DNA of 64,000 nt from Xanthobacteraceae bacterium (GCA_019635635.1 JAHBZB010000001.1:1426001-1490000), one strand, 5' to 3'; shown: positions 26,253 to 35,282, counted from the stretch's first letter. A program made the numbers and translations. Notes: generated by a model not told the origin, from the letters alone.

Positions 26253-27548
26253 CTACACTCCGGGTCTTTCTTCCAGCGCTTTACCGCGCGTCTCACCAAG
26301 GGCCAGGAGTCCAAGCAGACCAATGATCTGCCAGCCGATAAGGTAGGCAGCGACAGCCCAAGTGCCGCCACCAGCCCATCCAAGAAGGAATGTACCGACA
26401 ATCGGGGCCGTTGAACCAGCGAGGAGCGTTCCGAATTGTACTCCAACTGAAACACCTGTGTAGCGGTATTGCGTCGGGAACAATTCACCGAAGTAAGCGG
26501 GCTCGGGACCGTAGATCAGTCCGCACGCCACGCCTGCAAGGAAGGTGACCAGCATGACCATATAAATGCTTCCGGTTGCCGCCGCCCAGAAAAGCGGGAA
26601 GGCGATCAGAATGCTAAGCGTCAAACCAGCGCCTACGACTTTGAAGCGACCAGTAAAGTCAGACAGCCAGCCACCAAACATCGACGCTGCTGTTGCGCCA
26701 ATAAGATATGTGACGACTGCCATTGTGGACTGAGCCGCAGTGTAACTTGCGCCTGTCTTCAAGAAGCCCGCAAAGAACACGATCACAATATAGAGCGTTA
26801 GAGATTGAGCTCCGTGAACGGCCATGATGCCGAGCACATGCTTTGTGTCGTAGCGGAAGAGGCTTGCGATCGGTACCGGCGTCTTCTTTGATTTTTCGAA
26901 GACATGAGATTCACCCATGACCAGGCGGACCCAAAGGCCAAGAATGAACAGCAGGATGCTGATCAAGAAGGGAATACGCCATCCCCAAGCAAGAAACTCT
27001 TGCGGGGTCGTGTAGGTAGTAACGACAGCAAGGACGCCGGCGCCAGCCAGAGGTCCAAGATAACCGCCAATCTGTGCCCAGCTACCGATAAATCCGCGTT
27101 TGCTGGGTGCAGCTTTTTCCATAAGCAGCAGCGCTACGCCGCCCCATTCGCCGCCAACGGATATGCCCTGGAGGAAGCGAAATACTACGAGCATTATCGG
27201 AGCCCAAATGCCGATCTGGTCGTAGCTCGGAAGCAGGCCGATACCTGTCGTCGCGATCGCCATCATGAGCAGCGTTACGATCAGCGTTTTCTTTCGACCG
27301 ATTTTGTCTCCGAAGTGGCCGAAGACGATGCCGCCAAGCGGTCGTGCAATGAAGCCAACGGTGAAGGTCGACAGCGCGGCCAACGTCCCAGCGAAAGCAT
27401 CGAGTTTCGGGAAGAAGAGTTGGCTAAAAACGAGCGCGGCAACGGTGCCGTAAACAAGAAAGTCGTACCACTCGATAAACGTGCTGATAAAGCCAGCAAC
27501 GACCACCTTGTTAGGTACTTTGATATCTCCGTCTGTTCTTTGACTCAT
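26253..27548 (-). CDS. MFS transporter, metabolite:H+ symporter family
   Basis: 431 residues, 12 predicted membrane segments. The N-terminal STFIEWYDFLVYG, the loop 2-3 motif GHFGDKIGRKKTLI, and RFLQGISVGGEWGGVALL identify the metabolite:proton symporter group (shikimate, alpha-ketoglutarate, proline-betaine, aromatic or heterocyclic acids). It likely imports an organic acid or betaine-like substrate of the island. It has its own promoter region with a paired GCCGAA operator about 100 bp upstream and a strong terminator after it, so it may be a single-gene unit. The ABC importer at 12685-15613 is a second uptake route. Confidence 0.9.
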   Translation of the reverse strand: MSQRTDGDIKVPNKVVVAGFISTFIEWYDFLVYGTVAALVFSQLFFPKLDAFAGTLAALSTFTVGFIARPLGGIVFGHFGDKIGRKKTLIVTLLMMAIATTGIGLLPSYDQIGIWAPIMLVVFRFLQGISVGGEWGGVALLLMEKAAPSKRGFIGSWAQIGGYLGPLAGAGVLAVVTTYTTPQEFLAWGWRIPFLISILLFILGLWVRLVMGESHVFEKSKKTPVPIASLFRYDTKHVLGIMAVHGAQSLTLYIVIVFFAGFLKTGASYTAAQSTMAVVTYLIGATAASMFGGWLSDFTGRFKVVGAGLTLSILIAFPLFWAAATGSIYMVMLVTFLAGVACGLIYGPEPAYFGELFPTQYRYTGVSVGVQFGTLLAGSTAPIVGTFLLGWAGGGTWAVAAYLIGWQIIGLLGLLALGETRGKALEERPGV

Positions 27549-27893
27549 TGTTTGTCCCCCTATCGGCCGAGTGAACGTTCGCTAGGCTTACTGCCGCGCG
27601 CGGATGGCCCTCAGCAGCTTAATGATAGCGGCTGTTTTGCCGATGTAAATGCCGAAGTAACCAAAAATAGACTAATAATATGGGGCTAATCGGCCTTTTT
27701 TGGACGTAAATTGCCCAATACTGAGGCCGTTTTAGCTGGCTTTGGTGGGTTTTGAGGTCAATGGGGACAGGGCAGTGAGGCTGTCTATTTAGCCAGATGG
27801 CCGGCCTACGTCGTGACTGCCGGGACTCCAGCTGCCGCTAGGCAGGAGCTAGCGGCTATCGCTCGAACGCTAGGTCAGGATTTTGACGTGCCG
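27549..27893. promoter_or_regulatory. MFS promoter region with paired GCCGAA operator
   Basis: 345 bp without a convincing gene. TGCCGAA at 27650-27656 pairs with inverted ATCGGCC at 27689-27695, 39 bp apart start to start; an extra TTGCCGA lies at 27638-27644. Further on, GCCGCTAG at 27834-27841 and CTAGCGGC at 27849-27856 form a perfect 8-bp inverted repeat with a 7-base loop and no T-run, just beyond the RidA stop codon. The rest shows nothing I recognise. Confidence 0.55.
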
Positions 27894-28343
27894 TTATTTT
27901 CGGATCTCGAACACTGCATGCATCTGAATTGCTGTGCCCAAAGGAAGTTCATTCACGCCGATTGCTGAGCGTGTATGTTTTCCCGCTTCACCAAGAACTT
28001 GGACCAAGAGAGCCGAGGCCGCATCAGCAACTCTGGGGTGATCCCTAAAATCCGCGGCTGTATTTATTAGTGCAGTAAGTTTTATGCATCTGATGACGCG
28101 ATTTAAGTTGCCACCGCAGCCCATTTCGAGATTTGCAAGTATTTGCAAAGTGCATCTTTGAGCGAGCGCTTGTGCGTCTTCTATCAAGATCGCGTTCTCG
28201 ACGTCGCCGTCTTCTTGCTCGAACGAGACTGCGCCTCCCACAAAAATCAGCTTGTTGCCGTGCCTGAGGGCGCGCGTCCGGAATTCAAATTCTGTCGCTG
28301 GCGGTAGTTCTTGACCAATCTTGTTTTTCACGTTGCGCCACAT
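27894..28343 (-). CDS. RidA family protein (third copy)
   Basis: About 149 residues from the preferred ATG at 28343, which has GAGGAG ten bases upstream. An earlier ATG at 28370 lacks a site. RidA features are LRHGNKLIFVGGAVSFEQEDGD, the mid-protein VIRCIKLTALINTAADF, and the C-terminal HTRSAIGVNELPLGTAIQMHAVFEI, where the arginine in HTRSAIGV occupies the position of the catalytic arginine of imine deaminases. This copy therefore looks more enzymatically competent than the one at 21776. It is divergent from the hydroxylase operon across a region holding a paired operator. Confidence 0.83.
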   Translation of the reverse strand: MWRNVKNKIGQELPPATEFEFRTRALRHGNKLIFVGGAVSFEQEDGDVENAILIEDAQALAQRCTLQILANLEMGCGGNLNRVIRCIKLTALINTAADFRDHPRVADAASALLVQVLGEAGKHTRSAIGVNELPLGTAIQMHAVFEIRK

Positions 28344-28396
28344 GTGGGCGATACTCCTCAGATTCCTCATTAAAACAGCATCGACCTATATAAAAA

Positions 28397-28443
28397 AGCC
28401 GAAGTATGGAGATTCCTATGCTTGAATTTATTACATTTCGGCT
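28397..28443. promoter_or_regulatory. Paired GCCGAA operator between ridA and the hydroxylase operon
   Basis: AGCCGAA at 28397-28403 and TTCGGCT at 28437-28443 are a perfect inverted pair 40 bp apart. Directly after it come the repeats GCTGTTATA, GCTGTTATA and GCCGTTATG (28441-28468 region, partly overlapping), one of which could be a -10 element. Both flanking genes read away from the site. Confidence 0.58.
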
Positions 28444-28556
28444 GTTATAGCTGTTATAAAGCCGTTATGATGCATCTCAGGGCTACATAACTCACGAGTT
28501 TTGCGCTTATCTGAGGGCCTGTCGGGTATATATAAAGTAATGGTCGGGGAATTGAG

Positions 28557-30917
28557 GTGACTGAAGTCAGTAATGCCACCGGTCAAGGAATCGGAGCTCG
28601 GCTTCTTCGCAAAGAAGACGCGCGCTATCTTCACGGTCGCGGCAACTTTGTTGCAGACATCGACTTACCGGGTTTGCAGGAGGTAGCTTTTCTCCGAAGC
28701 CCAGTTGCCCATGCTCGCCTCAAGTCTATCAACGTTCCTGCCGATATTTCTGACCGAACGTATGCTGCCAAGGACCTGGCAGGCGTAAAGCCTGTAGAGG
28801 CGCATTCTAGTATCCCGAAATTCAAGCCGTCCGAATATCCAGCGATGGCGACGGAAAAGGTACGATTTGTCGGTGAGCTCCTTGCAATGTGCGTTGCACC
28901 GAGCAGGGCCGAGGCGGAGGATCTCGTACAGCGTCTGTCGATAGATATTGAAGAGCTTCCTCCCGTTATCGATGCCGTAAAGGCACGACAGAGAGATTCT
29001 GCGCTCCTTCACGAAGAGTGGGGGGACAATATTTTTCTCCCAACGAGTATCAACATTAACTTCGACGAGTATGCGAAGAAAGCTGATGTAGTCGTCAAGC
29101 GAGAATATAAACTTGCACGGCAGTGCATGATGCCGATGGAGGGCAAAGGGGTACTCGCATACTGGGATGAGCGCGAAGAACAACTTGTAGTCTACGCTTC
29201 TACGCAAGTGCCTCACATGATCCGAACCGGCCTTTCACTGGCGCTCGGATTGGACCAGAGCCTAATTCGAGTAGTTGCTCCTGATGTAGGTGGCGGGTTT
29301 GGCTACAAGTGCGTGTTGCAACCCGAAGAAATAGCGGTCGCTTGGCTCGCTATGAAGCGGCGGCATCCCGTCCGGTGGGTCGAGGATCGCCGCGAACACC
29401 TAACAAGTGGGGCGAATGCACGAGAGCATCACTATGTAGTAACTGCATACGCTGACAAGCGAGGGAAGCTACTCGCACTTGATGCGGAGATAACAGTCGA
29501 CGTCGGCGCTTACGCTGTCTGGCCTTGGGTTTGTTTCGAAGGTCCGCAGGCTGGTGGAAACCTCCCGGGCGCTTACATTTTTGGTGGCTATCGTTGTCAG
29601 ACTTATTCGATGGCGACAAACAAGCCTCCACTCGTTCCATATCGCGGAGTTTCTCGCCCCGGCGTCTGCTTTGCCATCGAAATGACAGTCGATGCTGTTG
29701 CTAGGGCAGTAGGGCGTGAGCCAGCTGAGGTGCGGCTCGAAAATCTCGTTCCCGCATCGTCAATGCCGTACACGAATATCACGAACAAGCACTATGACAG
29801 CGGAGACTATCCTAGCAGTCTTAAGTCTGCGATCGAAAAAATAGATCTCGCAGGTGTTCGAGCTCGGCAGAAACTTCCCGAGCCAGATGGGCGATTGATC
29901 GGCGTTGGATTCGCGCCTTACACCGAACAGACCGCACACGGAACAAAGGTATTTGCAGCGTGGGGTATTCCTTTGGTGCCCGGCTTCGAGCAAGCCAGTG
30001 TTCGTTTAACTCCCGGAGGAGGTCTTGAGATTCGTGTCGGAGTTCAATCTCACGGCCAAGGAATGGAAACTACTCTCGCGCAGATCGCGAACGAAATTCT
30101 GGGTATTGACGTCGCCAAAATTAGAGTTGTTCACGGGGACACGAAGTTCACACCGTATTCAACGGGCACGTATGCGTCTCGAAGTATCGTCATGGCTGGC
30201 GGAGCTGTTTCGAAAACTTGCACACTTTTAGGTGAGCGCATGAAGCGCATCGGTGCTCACTTGATGCAATGCAAGACCGAGGAAGTTAAACTGGACCAGG
30301 ACAAAATGAGGGGTCCAACTGGTCAGGTCTCAGTTAGGGAAATTGCCGACGTTTGGTATCTGCATCCCGAACAGTTGCCGGACGATGTTGATCCAGGTGG
30401 CTTGGAAGCAACTGGCGGTTACAAACCTAAAGTCGACACGGGGGCGTTTACGTTTGGCACGCATGCGGCAGTAGTTGCGGTCGACCCTGAGCTGGGAAGT
30501 GTTGAGATTCTCGATTATGTAATTATCGAAGACTGCGGATCGCTGGTTAATCCGATGGTTGTCGAAGGGCAAACTTACGGGGGCGCTGCACAGGGTATTG
30601 GTACAGCTCTGTACGAAGAAATGCCCTACGATCAAGCGGGGCAACCACTAGCTTCAAATTTGGCAGACTATCTGGTTCCTGGCGCAGCTGAGGTTCCACA
30701 GCTTCGAATTTTCCATACGCAAACACCGTCACCCTTTACTGAGCACGGCATAAAGGGCGTTGGTGAAGGCGGTGCAATTGCGCCGTCGGGAGCAATCGTA
30801 AGCGCAATTAACGATGCGCTTCGCCCGCTGGGTGCTGAAGTGAATTCGATACCTGCGACGCCTCGACGCGTACTCACCGCAATCGAAGTGGCGAAAGCGC
30901 GGAGCGCCAAACAGTGA
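28557..30917 (+). CDS. Xanthine-dehydrogenase-family hydroxylase, large molybdenum subunit
   Basis: 786 residues of the CoxL/XdhB-type Mo-MCD subunit, starting at GTG. It hydroxylates a carbon next to a ring nitrogen, or an aldehyde, with oxygen from water. The active-site loop near residues 361-368 reads PYRGVSRP, like the AYRGAGR of form-II enzymes and without the CSFR cysteine of true CO dehydrogenase. The base-catalyst glutamate is E737 in GVGEGGA. VAPDVGGGFGYK near residue 240 binds the cofactor. First of three overlapping genes that give the complete hydroxylase. Ring hydroxylation of an N-heterocycle to a lactam would feed the reductase and HyuAB; this substrate is inferred. Confidence 0.9.
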   Translation: MTEVSNATGQGIGARLLRKEDARYLHGRGNFVADIDLPGLQEVAFLRSPVAHARLKSINVPADISDRTYAAKDLAGVKPVEAHSSIPKFKPSEYPAMATEKVRFVGELLAMCVAPSRAEAEDLVQRLSIDIEELPPVIDAVKARQRDSALLHEEWGDNIFLPTSININFDEYAKKADVVVKREYKLARQCMMPMEGKGVLAYWDEREEQLVVYASTQVPHMIRTGLSLALGLDQSLIRVVAPDVGGGFGYKCVLQPEEIAVAWLAMKRRHPVRWVEDRREHLTSGANAREHHYVVTAYADKRGKLLALDAEITVDVGAYAVWPWVCFEGPQAGGNLPGAYIFGGYRCQTYSMATNKPPLVPYRGVSRPGVCFAIEMTVDAVARAVGREPAEVRLENLVPASSMPYTNITNKHYDSGDYPSSLKSAIEKIDLAGVRARQKLPEPDGRLIGVGFAPYTEQTAHGTKVFAAWGIPLVPGFEQASVRLTPGGGLEIRVGVQSHGQGMETTLAQIANEILGIDVAKIRVVHGDTKFTPYSTGTYASRSIVMAGGAVSKTCTLLGERMKRIGAHLMQCKTEEVKLDQDKMRGPTGQVSVREIADVWYLHPEQLPDDVDPGGLEATGGYKPKVDTGAFTFGTHAAVVAVDPELGSVEILDYVIIEDCGSLVNPMVVEGQTYGGAAQGIGTALYEEMPYDQAGQPLASNLADYLVPGAAEVPQLRIFHTQTPSPFTEHGIKGVGEGGAIAPSGAIVSAINDALRPLGAEVNSIPATPRRVLTAIEVAKARSAKQ

Positions 30918-31738
30918 AAGCTCATGCGTTTTCGTTCGAGCGTCCACTGGATGTTGCAGGCGCGTCGCGGCTCTTGGCGGAGGCAAAAGGAGAAGGTCGC
31001 GTACTCGCCGGCGGCCAAACACTAGGGCCGATGTTAAATATGCGGTTAGCGATGCCAAAACTAATCGTTGATATTGGCAATATTGCTGAACTCAAAAGTA
31101 TCAATCATTTCAGTGATCGAATCGTAGTGGGGGCATGTGTAAATCACGCCACACTAGAAGACTGGATTGATCTCACGCCACTTGGCCGGCTGCTATCACA
31201 TGCTGGTGGCTCGATTGCTTATCGCGCGATACGCAATCGCGGCACAATTGGTGGGAGCCTTTGTCACGCTGACCCTGCAGCTGACTGGGTCACTACGATG
31301 TCGTTGCTGCAAGCAAGTCTTTTGACAGCAAGTACAAAAGGGAAGCGCCGCCTTGTGATGTCAGACTTTATGCTTGGGACCTATTCCACAGCATTGAATT
31401 CGGATGAAATGCTGGTCGCGATCGACATACCGAAAATATCATCAGAGGCCCGCTGGGGTTATTATCGCGTTTGCCGAAAAGTAGGTGAATTCCCAGAAGC
31501 CCTGGGTGCCGTGCTTCTCGACGCTCCTCGTTCGGTAGCTCGTGTGATCGCCGGTGGTATGAACGGCAAACCTGCCAATCTGACTTCGATTTCAGAGTTT
31601 GTTGCGGCCACTGGCAAGACACCAGAACTCGGCCAGATTGAATCAGAAATTGGCCAGATCGAACCAGAATTCGATGCAATTGATCTAAGGCATCATGCGG
31701 TCGCTGTCCGTCGCGCGATCCAGATGGCGCTCCTATGA
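30914..31738 (+). CDS. Xanthine-dehydrogenase-family hydroxylase, FAD subunit
   Basis: 274 residues of the CoxM/FAD-binding type. RVLAGGQTLGPMLNMRLAMP near residues 30-50 and RAIRNRGTIGGSLCHADPAADW near residues 104-126 are the two flavin-binding motifs. It passes electrons from the iron-sulfur subunit to the final acceptor. It overlaps the large-subunit gene by 4 bp and the next gene by 4 bp. A near-repeat GQIESEIGQIEPEFDAID near the C-terminus is a small curiosity outside the conserved core. Confidence 0.9.
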   Translation: MKAHAFSFERPLDVAGASRLLAEAKGEGRVLAGGQTLGPMLNMRLAMPKLIVDIGNIAELKSINHFSDRIVVGACVNHATLEDWIDLTPLGRLLSHAGGSIAYRAIRNRGTIGGSLCHADPAADWVTTMSLLQASLLTASTKGKRRLVMSDFMLGTYSTALNSDEMLVAIDIPKISSEARWGYYRVCRKVGEFPEALGAVLLDAPRSVARVIAGGMNGKPANLTSISEFVAATGKTPELGQIESEIGQIEPEFDAIDLRHHAVAVRRAIQMALL

Positions 31739-32934
31739 AGAAAAAAATATCAATTACGATCAATGGTAAGAGCGTTGCGTCTGAGATCGAGCCGCGCACG
31801 ACACTTGCCGACTTCCTTCGAGATTCCCAGCGTTTGACGGGGACGAAGCTGGGATGTGAGCACGGGGTGTGTGGAGCCTGCACAGTTCTAATAAATGGAA
31901 CGCCAGGCCGCTCGTGCATTACATTCGCCGCAACGCTGGAAGGTGCTGAAGTCCAGACAATCGAGGGCTTTGAGAAAGATCCGGTGATGGAAGCAGTTCG
32001 TCATGCGTTCCACACGGAACATGGTCTTCAGTGCGGTTTTTGTACTGCTGGAATGCTCATTACTGCGCGCGATATCGTTAGACGGTTTCCTTCTGCGGAT
32101 GAAAAGACAATTCGGAATGAGTTGTCTGGGAATCTGTGTCGTTGCACGGGCTACATGGGAATCGTGAAAGCAGTGCAGAAGGTGCTTCACGAAGTTCCTG
32201 CGGAAGATCGTGTTCGAAATCCCGTTGCAAATAAGGCTGCGATCCAGCCGTTCGCTTTCAAGCCATTTAAGCCAAAAGCCGATTCCTCCGCGAATGCGAA
32301 TTCACGTCCGGCATTTGCAAAAAGTGCTGGCGAGAGCGAATCCGCAAATGGATGGACGCGTATTACCGATAGCTTCACAGTAGCACGCAGCCGTGCGGAG
32401 ACTTGGAGTCTATTCTCGGATTTTGCTCGAATGGCATCCTGCATGCCAGGAGCAGTTCTGGAGAAGTCTGACGGCAAAAACCTAGAAGGCCAGGTTCGTG
32501 TTGCTTTTGGTCCGATAAGGGCTGGATTTAGGGGCAAGGCAACTGTTGAACGTAACGACGAAATCTATAAAGGCCTTATTGTCGGAGGCGGAAGTGACGT
32601 AGCTAGTGGTTCTCGTGCAAAGGGACAGGTGACTTATCAGTTACAGAGCACGGACAACGATAGCAAAACGATCGTCAATCTGACTCTTGAATTCCAGTTA
32701 CAGGGTGCACTGGCTCAATTCAGTAGGGCGGGCCTAATCAAAGACTTTGCCTCACGCCTGATTGGAGCGTTTGCGAAAAATTTGGCTGACGAACTGGAAG
32801 GGCGACGCAATACGAGGAATGAGTCTGCGGAGTTGCGGGTTAGCAGCCTAGTTTGGTCTGTTCTTGTGTCACGTATGAAGACACTTTGGGCAAAGCTAAC
32901 TGGTGCGCCTACGAATGATCGCGGCGGTTCTTAG
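31735..32934 (+). CDS. [2Fe-2S] subunit fused to a CoxG-like SRPBCC domain
   Basis: 399 residues, more than twice a normal small subunit. Residues 1-155 are a CoxS-type protein with two [2Fe-2S] sites: GCEHGVCGACTVLINGTPGRSC and CGFCTAGM with NLCRCTGYMG. A flexible linker rich in Lys, Asn and Ala follows (about 156-200). Residues about 205-350 form a CoxG-like SRPBCC domain (FSDFARMASCMPGAVLEKSDG, VAFGPIRAGFRGKA), a domain that in CO dehydrogenase operons is a separate membrane-anchoring factor. The fusion may tether the hydroxylase to the membrane near quinone. It overlaps the FAD-subunit gene by 4 bp. Confidence 0.88.
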   Translation: MKKKISITINGKSVASEIEPRTTLADFLRDSQRLTGTKLGCEHGVCGACTVLINGTPGRSCITFAATLEGAEVQTIEGFEKDPVMEAVRHAFHTEHGLQCGFCTAGMLITARDIVRRFPSADEKTIRNELSGNLCRCTGYMGIVKAVQKVLHEVPAEDRVRNPVANKAAIQPFAFKPFKPKADSSANANSRPAFAKSAGESESANGWTRITDSFTVARSRAETWSLFSDFARMASCMPGAVLEKSDGKNLEGQVRVAFGPIRAGFRGKATVERNDEIYKGLIVGGGSDVASGSRAKGQVTYQLQSTDNDSKTIVNLTLEFQLQGALAQFSRAGLIKDFASRLIGAFAKNLADELEGRRNTRNESAELRVSSLVWSVLVSRMKTLWAKLTGAPTNDRGGS

Positions 32935-32952
32935 TAAGGAAAGGAACGTTAA

Positions 32953-33723
32953 GTGATCTCCACCCCAAAAAGCATCATGGCTACCGAAAGTCGCGGTAAA
33001 GGCGAAGCAATTGTATTTGTTCACGGTCTAGGTAGCACGAGCAGCGTGTGGGAGGCACAAGTCCGTCACTTCTCGTCGCAGTTTAAGACTATTCGTTACG
33101 ACCTCGACGGTTCTGGGCGTTCGTCTCCTTCTGGAGAGCTTTCGATACAGGGGTGGGTTGATGATTTAGCCAATCTTGTCGGAATCTATGAGATCAAGAG
33201 AGCGCACTTTGTAGGACATTCGCTCGGAACGTTGATCTTACAGCATTTCGCCGTTCAGAGCCCATCCTATGTTGAGAGCCTTTGTCTACTGGGGACCAAT
33301 CGTTCGCCAAATGAACAAAGACGCAAAGCGCTTGCTGATCGTATCGAGAAAGTCTCTTCTCAAGGACTAAGTTCGATCGTTGACGCGGTGATTGATGGTA
33401 CGTTGTCTCCAGCGGCTCTGAAAAAGAAGCCGGAATTAGCTGGCTACGTACGGGAGCTATTGCTTTGCCAAAGCGACGGTGGCTATCTCGCCTCGTTGCG
33501 CGCCGTAATGGCCGCTACTGCTGCCGATGCTAAACAGATAACCTGCCCAGTTCTTGCGGTGTGTGGAGATGACGACAAAGTTAGTCCGCAGGCGATTGCG
33601 GATGATTTTATTGCAGAGCTGCCACGGGGGGTAACACTAATGTTGGGCGAATGCGGACATTGGCATCCAATTGAGCAGCCAGCCGCAGTAAATGCTGCGA
33701 TAGAAAAGTTGTTGAATAGCTAG
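32953..33723 (+). CDS. Alpha/beta hydrolase
   Basis: 256 residues starting at GTG after AAGGAAAGGA. The oxyanion loop is FVHGLGSTSSVWEAQ, the nucleophile elbow is GHSLG near residue 94, the acid is in CGDDDKV and the histidine in CGHWHPIEQPAAVN near the end, so the triad is complete. The closest textbook groups are 3-oxoadipate-enol-lactonase (PcaD) and RutD-like hydrolases. In this operon it probably cleaves an ester, enol-lactone or carbamate-like intermediate. 18 bp after the hydroxylase genes and 2 bp before the amidase gene, so co-transcribed. Exact bond cleaved is unknown. Confidence 0.85.
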   Translation: MISTPKSIMATESRGKGEAIVFVHGLGSTSSVWEAQVRHFSSQFKTIRYDLDGSGRSSPSGELSIQGWVDDLANLVGIYEIKRAHFVGHSLGTLILQHFAVQSPSYVESLCLLGTNRSPNEQRRKALADRIEKVSSQGLSSIVDAVIDGTLSPAALKKKPELAGYVRELLLCQSDGGYLASLRAVMAATAADAKQITCPVLAVCGDDDKVSPQAIADDFIAELPRGVTLMLGECGHWHPIEQPAAVNAAIEKLLNS

Positions 33724-33725
33724 AA

Positions 33726-35105
33726 TTGCTTGATCCGGGCCGCTCGATGGTTGCTCCGACGCTCAGCTCATTGGCGGCCGATCTTGCTATCGGTCGAGTT
33801 ACAGCACGCTCGCTGGTTGAAGATTGCTTGAGCAAGACCAACGATCCTGACGGGCAGGGAAGAAAAGCGTTCATTGAGGTTGACGAAAAAAGCGCACTTG
33901 CTGCAGCTGATTTGATTGATGAGCTTCGTAGTATTGGCGTTGCTCCGTCAGAGCTTGCTGGCATTCCAATTTCAATCAAAGACTTGTTCGACATTAAGGG
34001 GCAGGTTACGCGGGCAGGATCGCTAATCTTGCGAAACAACAAGCCAGCTACCGCAGACGCGACTGCAGTCGCCAGATTAAGATCTGCTGGAATGATAATT
34101 ATCGGTCGAACAAACATGACCGAGTTTGCTTATTCCGGGATTGGTCATAACCCGCACTTCGGGACGCCAAAAGGCATCTTTCGCAGAGAAGTTGGTTTCA
34201 TCCCAGGAGGGTCATCGTCTGGCGCGGCGGTATCCGTGGCCGACGGCATGGCACACGCAGCTTTGGGAAGCGATACAGGTGGATCTTGTAGAATACCTGC
34301 TGCTTACAACGGACTTGTTGGCTTCAAGCCAACTCAGGGCCGTGTTCCTCTAGACGGCATCATTCCACTATCTTCGAGTCTCGATAGCGTTGGTCCAATC
34401 GGACGAAGTGTAGACTGCTGCTCTCGTTTGGACGCAATAATTGCAAATCAGAAATTCAAAAAAATTAGTCCGCGGCCAGTAAAAGGTTTGCGCTTGTTGC
34501 TGCCGTCTAACGTAGTGCTAGATGAGCTAGATGAAGCAGTCTCGCGCAGTTTCGAACGTGCACTTAACATGCTCTCAGAGGCTGGTGCCATTATTTCGCA
34601 CAAGCCGTTGAGTGAGTTAAGTCAAATCGGCCCCTTGCTTTCTAATGGAGGTTTTACTGCGGCAGAGAGCTACAGATGGCATCGTGAGCTCTTAGCTACC
34701 AAGGCGGCTGAATACGACCCGAATATTCTCTGGCGGATTAGGCGCGGGGAAAATATTACAAATGCTGAGTATTCTCTGCTGATACGGACTCGTCGGGAGC
34801 TAGCCGCGAAAATATCCACTCAGCTTGCAGAATATGATGCAATGCTTGCGCCGACGACAGCTATTTCAGCACCACGCATCGCCGAGATATTAGAGCCATC
34901 GGCTTTCACGAAAGCTAATCTTCTGATCTTGCGCAATTGCACCTTGATAAACTTTTTTGATGGCTGTGCGATTTCGCTGCCGGCCCTTCGAGGCGATGAG
35001 GCCCCACTGGGAATAATGCTTGCCTCGACGCACGGGGCGGATAGTTCACTTTTCGAAGTTGCAGCGGGTGTTGAAAGCGCCTTCAATTCCCTTTCTCAAC
35101 GATAA
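33726..35105 (+). CDS. Amidase, amidase-signature family
   Basis: 459 residues from a TTG start; ATG at 33747 (MVAPTLSS) is the alternative. The Ser-cisSer-Lys triad is visible: lysine in SIKDLFDIKGQ, the first serine in GGSSSGAAVSVADG, and the nucleophile in ALGSDTGGSCRIPAAYNGLVGFKPT. It hydrolyses a linear amide to acid and ammonia. As the last gene of the hydroxylase operon it probably removes amide nitrogen after ring opening, for example turning a glutaramate-type intermediate into glutarate for the CoA transferase at 4057. GatA is excluded by the context and by the lack of gatBC. Confidence 0.9.
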   Translation: MLDPGRSMVAPTLSSLAADLAIGRVTARSLVEDCLSKTNDPDGQGRKAFIEVDEKSALAAADLIDELRSIGVAPSELAGIPISIKDLFDIKGQVTRAGSLILRNNKPATADATAVARLRSAGMIIIGRTNMTEFAYSGIGHNPHFGTPKGIFRREVGFIPGGSSSGAAVSVADGMAHAALGSDTGGSCRIPAAYNGLVGFKPTQGRVPLDGIIPLSSSLDSVGPIGRSVDCCSRLDAIIANQKFKKISPRPVKGLRLLLPSNVVLDELDEAVSRSFERALNMLSEAGAIISHKPLSELSQIGPLLSNGGFTAAESYRWHRELLATKAAEYDPNILWRIRRGENITNAEYSLLIRTRRELAAKISTQLAEYDAMLAPTTAISAPRIAEILEPSAFTKANLLILRNCTLINFFDGCAISLPALRGDEAPLGIMLASTHGADSSLFEVAAGVESAFNSLSQR

Positions 35106-35178
35106 GCTGGCCCAGAACTGCTGGCAGGCAACCCCTGCGCTCACAACATTCGACTTTCGGCTAAATTGATAGTAATAT

Positions 35179-35225
35179 TGCCGAAATAACCTGTTATAGG
35201 TAGCAAAACAAGCTTTAAATCGGCC
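35179..35225. promoter_or_regulatory. Paired GCCGAA operator upstream of the Mo oxidoreductase-ETF operon
   Basis: TGCCGAA at 35179-35185 and inverted ATCGGCC at 35219-35225 are 40 bp apart. A third half-site, TTCGGCT at 35156-35162, lies before them. CTGTTATAGG at about 35191 resembles the elements next to the 28397 pair and could be a -10 box. The 177-bp gap 35106-35282 holds nothing else I recognise. Confidence 0.57.
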
Positions 35226-35282
35226 AATATTGGATGATAATCCTCGTCTAAGCTTGGTGTCTCTCAGCGGAGGTATACAGAA

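Noticed and set aside
27740-27990. A + strand frame (AYVVTAGTPAAARQELAAIARTLG region) that reads like protein
   Set aside because: It runs into the antisense of the ridA gene, has no start or ribosome site and is too short to support a gene; at most a relic.
28557-32934. Aerobic CO dehydrogenase (coxMSL)
   Set aside because: The large subunit has PYRGVSRP where form-I CO dehydrogenase has the CSFR cysteine loop, and gene order is large-FAD-small. It is a general XDH-family hydroxylase.
33726-35105. GatA, the glutamyl-tRNA amidotransferase subunit
   Set aside because: No gatB or gatC nearby, and the gene sits in a catabolic operon; the amidase signature alone does not mean GatA.
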